Source: Gonium pectorale (Eukaryota > Chlorophyta > Chlorophyceae > Chlamydomonadales > Volvocaceae). Taken from it: a stretch of DNA of 15,659 nt. Positions 9,227 through 15,659 of this stretch are shown here, piece after piece. Below the pieces are notes generated by a model that made no database searches, was not told the DNA's origin, and saw nothing but the letters and a program-made list of their open reading frames with translations. The DNA lies in contig LSYV01000003.1 in assembly GCA_001584585.1 (NCBI GenBank), positions 2,674,460 to 2,690,118 on the forward strand. The letters are read 5' to 3'. The first letter of the stretch is position 1. The number at the start of each line of letters is the position of its first letter. A program made the translations under genes and the position numbers.

Positions 9227-9720
9227 AGCGGAGTCCACGGCGCCGCTGCGACGCGGTGCAGCGTGTCATTGGAGGACCCTGGGGGACAAAGCGTAAGCCC
9301 CGGTGCGGAGCGCACTGCGGGGTTGAGCTGCTTGGCCCCTGGTGGGGCCGCCACTTGGATGTGCAACGCAAGCGCCCTACCTCCGCCAGCCGCTGCACCA
9401 TGACAGTAGCGCACGCTGCCTGCGGGGTATGGGATGGTGGCGCGCGTGGCCTATGCAGCAGGTTACCCGCGCGCTGATGGACACCGCCGCATGGAGGAAG
9501 ACCGGGGAGTCACGTGGGGGCGCTGCGTTGCGTTGCTGCACGTACGGGGCCCCCCTCGGGGTGCTGATGGCGGCGGACCACCACGGCGCTGTATGTGTAT
9601 GTGTGTGCTCCCGCCCCGCACACCAGCCCGCTCGGGCCGAGTATGCGCGGCGTGTGGACTGTGGGGCCCAGGGCCCTGGTTGGGCACATGGCCCCCCCGC
9701 GCACGTGGGTGCCGGTGCGC
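9227..9720 (+). repeat. 3' flank of the duplicated segment, homologous to about 3214-3870
   Basis: Patches match the 3' untranslated region of the 1341 gene in the same order: GGCGCCGCTGCGACG with GTGCAGCGTG (9239 versus 3249), CAGCGCACGCTG-like sequence with GGGGTATGGG (about 9402-9434 versus 3510-3540), and an interrupted TG tract (about 9593 versus 3585). Past about 9450 the match is weak and its right edge is uncertain. Confidence 0.45.
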
Positions 9721-10727
9721 AGTGAGGCAGCGCTGCCGTTTGGGGGGTAGAGGGTTGGAAGGCATTCTCAGTAGAGAAGCCCTGGGGCGCATAGGGCTCC
9801 CGTTTGGGGGGGGGGCCTGGGGCGATTGGCACACACGGGACCGGGAGTGGGAGCACGGCGTGTGGTGTGGAGGCGGGTGCGCCGCGGGCGAAACGATGAG
9901 CTGCTTGGGTGCCATGTTACAGCCCACCTGTTGCCCCTTGCGGGGCCGAGTGGGATCCCGTTCTGCGCTCGATGCAGAGCGCAAGACCGCATGGGCTTTG
10001 CCAGTCACGCGTACGGCACTTCTCCGTGCCCAATTGCCTCCCAAGCTGTGGTACTGGCGCACTCGTCCCTTTCCTCTCACGACGGCCAGGCGTGTCCCTA
10101 GCCGAGTTTCGGAACTATCTGGAGGCCCTGGCTGGCCAAGTGGCATAGCACTGCGGGCATGCCGTCGCAGCCTTGCTGGCCCGGCCTCTCTCAGCCAAGT
10201 TTATGGCAATGCCACCTACGGGGCTACGGTCACAGCAGCGGCAGGCAGCCCCTTGCACGCCTTGCAGCGGAAGTCGCCGGCTGCACGTCTGCCGCGCCGC
10301 CAGTGCCGTTCCGGCACCACCACACCTATGCCCCCCGATGGAATATGCAATCCATGCTCGGCCAACGGCGCAGTCGACATTGGTCACGGACCCGCGGCGG
10401 ATACTCTTACGCGCTGACGGGGCACAACTCCGCGCACGCGTGGGCGTCGTCAGACGCTTCTGTAACCCATACACGGACATGCTCGGGGAGCGTGTGCCGA
10501 AACCTCCCACCCACCCCGCACCTGATCCCAAGCTGACGGGCGAATAGTCTGTGTACGGTGTCATGGCACGTGTCTTGCCACGTGCAGTCTTGCCGCGCTC
10601 CCATGCTTTGTAGGGCTCGTCCCTGTACCCTGTCCCTCGGGGCCCCCGATGCTTTGCGGATCGCGGCCATTTGCCCTCACGCTCCTTGTACTTTTCTGGC
10701 GGAGTCTTTTGGCGGAGCCCCTCGCCG
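9721..10727. other. 3' region of the header-bearing Crinkler-like gene, no coding gene supported
   Basis: About 1 kb lies between the weak end of the duplication and the stop codon at 10728. It should hold the 3' untranslated region of the minus-strand gene. A plus-strand frame of 327 codons (9434-10417) has no recognisable motif. CACGTG occurs twice at 10566-10582. Confidence 0.4.
9917..9921 (-). terminator. candidate TGTAA polyadenylation signal (minus strand)
   Basis: TTACA on the plus strand is the first minus-strand TGTAA found downstream of the stop at 10728, implying a 3' untranslated region of about 810 bases. Confidence 0.35.
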
Positions 10728-13547
10728 TCACGCGCCAAGCGCCAGGCGCAGCAGCTCCTCGCCCGCCACGTCCCGCACCGCCTGCCGCAGGTGCTCCCCC
10801 AGACCCCAGTCCCAGAAGTTGTGCCCGCGCCGCCCGCCTCTCGACTCGTACTCGTAGCGGAACCACACGACCGGCCCCTCCACGCCCTGCCGTGCTGGCG
10901 CGGCCCCGCCGACCCGCGGGTCGGCCAGCGGCAGCAGCACGGCACTGTGCTCCCCGCTGTCGTACAGTACGGGCAGGTACGTGACGAGCTTGTCGGATGC
11001 GTCGGACAGCAGCCAGTTCTCGTGCCGGCCGGCCTTGCGGCACGCGACGCCGCCGGGGCAGTGCACGGTGCCGCCGCCCGCGAAGGCCCACACGCAGCTG
11101 TCCATGTCGACGTCGCACGGAGTGACGGAGCCCACACCGCCGCCGCCGGTGCGCGGCGTCAGCGATGCTGTGGCGGCGCCGGCCGCCGGTGGCAGCGGGG
11201 AGGCGGCTGGCTTGCGCTTCTTGCCGGTCAGCCGCACCGACTGGGTGTACTGCGTGTAGCGGTCCTGCACGGGCGTACGGCAGGTGCGGCGAAGCAGCAG
11301 AGGGCCGTACATAACGGGCAGATACGCGTGAGGGCGCGGAGAGGGTATGAAATGGTCAGGCACTCGCCGGAGCAGTTGGGTCAGAGACGCCTAGCAAAAC
11401 GTGGGGTAACGGAGGAGCGTTGGCGAACGCACCGAGCCAGTTACGGCATCCACCCGTACCCGGCGCACCTGCGGCCGGTTGCTGCTCCGTGCTTCCGTCA
11501 GTGCCGCCTCCAACCTGCGAATCGAGCGAGGCGGGCAGAGCAGTGGACGCCGGTTAACCCCGCATCGGGCAAGGCATCCCTGTTTGGCTCCGGCCATGTG
11601 GGTCCCGAGCGCCTTCCCGACCCGTGCCCTCGAAACCCATGCGGTGCTGCGCAGGTGTGCAGGCACGCAGACCCCACAGCCCGTGCGCACAGAACGCACG
11701 ACTGACGGGCAGGCAGCTGGCTATCGCGTGGGCGTCAAGTTCATTCCGCCCGCCAGTGATTCACCACCCGGCCCGTTGGTGTTGGTGTGCCGGGGACGGA
11801 GCCACACACGCCCTTCCACACCATGCCTCCAGCGTGAGGAACACGTCGGACCAGGCACTGCGACTTGACCCATGCTGCCAACCAAAGAAACCCAAGGCTA
11901 GCCTACCCTCCACCGCCCCCCTCATACACACCGTGTGTCCCGGAAGAACTCGGTGTCGGGCGATGCGGCGGCGGCGTATAGCGCCATGGCCCGGGCCGCG
12001 ATGGTGCACTGCGCGGGCGCGGAGAAGGCGCGAAACAAGCGCTGCAGCGGGGCCGGCAGGTGGCAGGCCATGAGGGTGGGAAGGTGCTGGGCCGCCGAGG
12101 GCAGGAAGAAGAACGCACCTGCGGCCGGCGCGTGGCGAGGCGGGGTGCGGGGATGTGGGGATGTGGGGTTGGATAGCAAACGCATCTGCAAAGCGGGACC
12201 CCAGCGTATTCTACCCGGGCTCCTTTCCCTTATGGCTGGGTGGGGGCCCGTGAAGCCGTGATCCGGCCGTGCACGCACAACAGCCCAACAAGTTGCGAGC
12301 GCTTTGCCGAGCGCCACACCGGTTCTCGCCCACACACGACAGAAGGCTACAGCCAGCGCCTGAGTGCGTGCCGTGCCTGAATCACTGAGGTGCACCAAAG
12401 TGCTGGGGGTGAGGGAGGATTTGTGGCAGGCTCGCCGAGGCCTGTGCACCGGCAGGACGACGGGGCTTACTTACCCGTGCCGTTGGGGTGGCGGAAGAGC
12501 TCGTTGTCCCGCGCCAGTGCCTGCGGCAGCACCAGCTCGCGGACAGCCACCCTGCGGAGGGCCCGGCCTGCGCGGAAGAGGCACATGTGGGCTGCAGCGT
12601 AACAAGGGGGGACGTGCGGGAAAGTCTGGGAGGGAAGGGCAGCAGCAAGGAGGGGAGTCGGGCCGCTACGGAGACTGGATGCCTTGCAGGTATTGGTAGG
12701 GCAGGTACGGGGAGACCCAGGCGTGTCTCACCCGGAGACGGCACAAGCATGCCGGCGGGCGTGCGGGCGCCCCGCAGGGGGGATGCAGCGCCGGGCGTCT
12801 GGCAGCCCGCACCGCCTCCGCCTGCCGCGGCCGACCGCCGCACCGGCGTCGTCACGGTGCCTGGCGGCTGCATGGATCCGGTGCCGGGCGGGGCGGCAGC
12901 AGCAGCTGCTGTCGCTGCGGCCGCGGCGGCAGCTCGGGTGGTTGGGCTGAAGGGGCTTCGAGTCGCCGCCGGCGACCGCGCAGGGCACGCTGGAATGGAG
13001 GATACGGGGGTCGATTGCGGGGTTAGAACCGCAAGAGCCGGGACTGAGAGAAACGGGTCAGGCCCACTTGCCGGAGGCTACAGAGCAGCACGGGTGCTCG
13101 CAGCTTCGCACTTGCAGGATGCGCCCTCTTGCCTGCAGCGCGCGTCGTTGGGCCGCCGCGTCCGGGTGTGCCTCCGCTCTTGCCTTGGGCGCCGGGGGGC
13201 GCCGGGCGCGTGGCCGCGGAATTCGTCATGATGGGCGGCTGCTCATCCTCGTCGACCCGCAGCACGAGCGGCTGCTCCGAAGAGCCCGCGGGCAGCGGAA
13301 ACAGGTCACGGAGGGAGCTAGCGGTGAGCAGGGCCGGGTCGGACTTGTCCACACGGAGGCTGGTGTCATCTAGCGTCCAGGACGCGTCGCAGTAGTCAGC
13401 TGATATCCGGAAGACCCGCGCGACGTGAGCGAAGCTCAGGCGTCCCTCTGCGTCGAGTTCGAAGCGCCGGCAACGCCCATTGTAGCTAATTACCGCGAGT
13501 CGCGCGCCAGGTTGGGCGCAGGAGGTCGGTCGGTGAGGCGTACACAT
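10728..13547 (-). CDS. Crinkler-like protein with ubiquitin-like header and unknown C-terminal domain, six exons
   Basis: Exons on the minus strand are 13547-13112, 12989-12732, 12591-12475, 12118-11932, 11514-11469 and 11390-10728. Phases agree throughout, giving 568 aa. The last exon could instead start at 11264 (CAG|GAC), giving 526 aa. Residues about 15-100 (RLAVISYNG, RCRRFELDAEG, LSFAHVARVFRI, DASWTLDDT, PLVLRVDED) follow a beta-beta-alpha-beta ubiquitin-like order, as in header domains of Crinkler-family proteins. Residues 105-232 are a Pro/Ala/Gly-rich linker. A helical domain (about 233-348) contains ELVLPQALARDNELF and two Ala/Leu-rich helices. A basic KKRK patch at about 405-408 could send the protein to the nucleus. 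The C-terminal 140 residues (DVDMDSCVWAF, NWLLSDASDKL, VVWFRYEYES) look globular but I do not recognise them; no kinase motif is present. No signal peptide. Confidence 0.68.
12142..12168 (+). other. G-quadruplex motif in intron 3 of the header-bearing gene
   Basis: Four runs of four guanines are separated by loops of 3, 4 and 4 bases, a perfect quadruplex pattern on the plus strand. In the transcript of the minus-strand gene this is the C-rich tract ending about 23 bases before the acceptor of the exon that starts at 12118, so it may simply serve as the pyrimidine tract. Confidence 0.7.
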
Positions 13548-13579
13548 TGGGTCAGCCTAGTCTTGTACCATTTGCAAGG

Positions 13580-13585
13580 TTTATA
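13580..13585 (-). promoter_or_regulatory. possible TATA box of the header-bearing gene
   Basis: TATAAA reads on the minus strand, 38 bases before the ATG at 13547. If used, transcription would start about 8 bases before the ATG, which is an unusually short leader, so it may be chance. Confidence 0.3.
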
Positions 13586-14248
13586 CGGTGTGTAATATTG
13601 GTATGCAAGTCCCTGTCCATTGCGTGTCGCGCCTGGCCATGGTCAACGCACAACGACCGGAGTCAAGGCAACGGCAACCGGAGTCAACCACCACGGACCA
13701 GCGGTATCGGCATTCGGCACCGCCTTTCTATATCGCCTGATGCATCTGGATCCTGCCAAGTCGTGCGCCTCTTCCTAGTGCCAAGTTCATACTCAACGCC
13801 GTAAATTGAATCCCACGAAGATTCTCTCCATTTTTCGCAGCCCTAAATTATGGGTACTGCTCTGGAGCGCCGGGTGCTCTCTGGCTTGTTGCCCGTTGCC
13901 GACCCAAGGGCCCGCCCTTTGCGTTTAGTCGCCTCTACCCACATCTGCCAACTATGAAGATATACAGATAAACCGCTGTACATATGTATGCTTGTCGATG
14001 ACTGGTGTTGTGGTGTGTGCCACTGTCGTGCCGGTGCTGCTGCAGGGTGCCGCTCTGCCGTTAAACTACATACTACAAATGCTTTTGCAAGTAGGCGTTC
14101 TTGTGTAGTTGGCTGTGGGCAGTTGGTAAAACGGACGAGCAAAGATGTCATCGCAGGGGCAGGACAAGTAAGTCCCATGGCTCAAGAAACAACGCGGTGA
14201 CACTGGCAACGTTATGCAGCCGTCCCTCCTGGAAGGTCGAAGAGCTGC

Positions 14249-14254
14249 TATAAG
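14249..14254 (+). promoter_or_regulatory. possible TATA box of the pirin gene
   Basis: TATAAG lies 118 bases before the pirin ATG. Starting about 30 bases downstream would give a 5' leader near 85-90 bases, which is plausible. Confidence 0.35.
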
Positions 14255-14366
14255 AGGACCACGCCCGCGCTCAACACGTCACAGTTCACACTCACGAAGA
14301 GCCCCGACATACTACGCAGCCTTTAATCTTTTCATAACACTGCTTGTTGTATCTCAAGAGTTATCA

Positions 14367-15659
14367 ATGGCGACCGCACTCACAACCCTTCGGCCCGTGG
14401 CCAAGGTATGGGGCAATGCGGCCCCCAGGCAGCTCGGTGGCCGGGAACAGTCCTGACGCATGCCATCGCTCGATGACTGCAGGTCGTGCAAGGCCAGAAG
14501 ATGAAGGAGGGCGCCGGCGTCACCATCTGCCGCACGGTGAGCGGGCATGCGCGACGCCAAACGCTCGAGAACGGGCGGGCTCCTCTTCACTAGGGCAGAG
14601 AACCCTTCCCTGCCCCACACAACTCAACATGCACCGAGGCGGGTCACGCCACGCCACACGGCGCCCCAACTCACTACTGCTGGCTGCTCCCTCCTCTCAC
14701 CCCGCCTGCCCCTTTGGCGGACTCCGCGCGCAGGTCGGGACGAGCATGCTGCGCAACCTGGACCCCTACCTCATGCTGTGAGTCATGCTGCACCTTGGCC
14801 TTCCTTAAGAGCGTGCAGCTGGGGGGCGACTGTACGGCACGGGTTGATGGCTCGTGGCGCACGTGGGGCAACGGGCAATCAGGGCGAAGACACGGCCACG
14901 GAGCGCACCCGACCCCGGGGTGTGGGTTGGCGGTCTCGGCTGCTCGGATCTGCGGGTCGTCACATTGGTTACACGGGCTGTGCCCGGCCACCCGCCTCCC
15001 TGCTGCCTAAGCCCCGCGCGCCCCAAGCAGCAGCCGCGCTCCGCCCCTCGCCCTCTCGTACAGCGACTCGAAACCTCTCCAAACGTCCACCCCCCACCCC
15101 ACCCCGCCCCATCCCTTGCACACCGCACCCTCTGGCCGTCCTGACCCGCCCGCCCGCCTGCCGCAGTGATGAGCTCAAGCTGCCCGCCAAGGCCGCCTTC
15201 GCGGGCTTCCCCGACCACCCGCACCGCGGCTTCGAGACATGCTCCATCATGCTGGAGGGGGTCATGGAGCACAAGGACTCGTACGGCAACCATGTGAGCC
15301 GGGGGTGGCCGGGACGGGCGCGCAGCCAGGGGGCGGGAGAAGAGGGGGACGGCAAAGGGGCTGGAGCGGACGCTGGCGGGGGTGCAGGGCCGGGCAGGTC
15401 GCGGGGTCGGTGACCCGGAGTCCGCCTCCGGAGCCGTGGTTCGCATGCCGCCGCTGAGGCGCCGCACTTCCTCTGGCCCCGCGGACCCCTACCCCCACTA
15501 CCCCCCCCCTTTCTGCCTTCGCCCCCGCTGCCACCCGCCCATCCACCGCTGCCACCCACCCGCCCACCCACCCACGTCGTGCATTGCAAGCTCCCACCCG
15601 TTTCCCATCTTCGCTCCCCCCCCCTCCCCCCTCCCCCCCCCTCCCCCAGGGCATCATCC
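14367..15659 (+). CDS. pirin (cupin-fold iron protein), 5' part
   Basis: Exons are 14367-14405, 14483-14536, 14734-14777 and 15167-15293, and a fifth starts at 15650 and runs out of the window. Joins are in phase; introns are 77, 197, 389 and 356 bases with GT...CAG ends. The ATG at 14367 gives [10 protein letters not shown] and no clear presequence. The visible 91 residues hold the pirin N-terminal cupin signature: [14 protein letters not shown], then [12 protein letters not shown] with the metal-binding His63 and His65, then [14 protein letters not shown] and the start of G-I-I. The His and Glu of the second half of the iron site lie beyond the end. Pirins are nuclear or cytosolic non-heme iron proteins; some have quercetinase activity and others act as transcription cofactors. 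Which applies here cannot be told. Not truncated by mutation, only by the window. Confidence 0.93.
15294..15649 (+). other. C-rich fourth intron of pirin
   Basis: The intron runs from CAT|GTGAGCC to CCCCCAG|GGC. Its last 180 bases are almost pure pyrimidine on the plus strand, with short CCCA/CCCG tandem units near 15534-15575 and several runs of seven or more cytosines. Such tracts are hard to sequence, so its exact length is uncertain. Confidence 0.75.

Larger units (their letters stand above)
13548..14366. promoter_or_regulatory. divergent intergenic region between the Crinkler-like gene and pirin
   Basis: This 819-base stretch should hold both promoters. It is clearly less GC-rich than the rest of the window (for example 13798-13850 and 13950-14000). 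No long open frame, RNA gene or repeat was recognised. Confidence 0.5.

Noticed and set aside
9434..10417. Plus-strand open frame of 327 codons
   Set aside because: It starts within the decayed duplication and continues into a 3' untranslated region, with no motif and patchy composition.
10562..10585. Paired CACGTG as a regulatory site or hairpin terminator
   Set aside because: CACGTG is expected often in such GC-rich DNA and the position is in a 3' untranslated region.
8500..10727. Transposon between the two Crinkler-like genes
   Set aside because: I found no terminal inverted repeats, target duplication, reverse transcriptase or transposase motif; the repeat content is explained by duplication of the neighbouring gene.
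10671..11705. Plus-strand open frame of 344 codons
   Set aside because: It is antisense to the final exons of the header-bearing gene and shows no recognisable domain.

Overview
The window looks like nuclear DNA of a green alga, most likely a volvocine chlorophyte related to Chlamydomonas. The signs are very high GC, Ala/Gly/Pro-rich proteins, genes broken by many introns of 80-640 bases with GTGAG/GTGCG/GTAAG donors and CAG acceptors, TGTAA-type polyadenylation signals, and a TG microsatellite. There are no bacterial-style operons or Shine-Dalgarno sites. All exon models below were assembled by hand from reading frame and splice phase.

Layout, left to right: (1) a minus-strand gene for a small predicted secreted protein (812-242); (2) divergent from it, a plus-strand three-exon gene (1341-3213) for an organelle-targeted protein whose helical segments resemble OPR/FASTK-type RNA-binding proteins; (3) about 2 kb of convergent 3' ends (3214-5205) with a TG microsatellite; (4) a minus-strand eight-exon gene (8368-5206, about 601 aa) for a Crinkler-like (CRN-type) protein kinase with an HRDVRWPN catalytic loop; (5) an intergenic stretch holding a decayed duplicate of the 3' half of gene 2 (about 8704-9450), intron included; (6) a minus-strand six-exon gene (13547-10728, about 568 aa) with an N-terminal ubiquitin-like fold of the type that heads Crinkler-family proteins, a disordered linker, a KKRK basic patch and a C-terminal domain I do not recognise; (7) a divergent intergenic region (13548-14366); (8) a plus-strand pirin gene (14367 to beyond the end), with its first four exons and the start of the fifth.

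The two Crinkler-like genes lie head to tail on the same strand. One carries the kinase output and lacks a recognisable header; the other carries the header and an unknown output. This modular, effector-like pair is the most interesting content. The segmental duplication lying between them shows that the locus has been rearranged. Pirin and the organelle-targeted protein look like ordinary housekeeping genes. There are no tRNA, rRNA, CRISPR or complete transposons that I can support.
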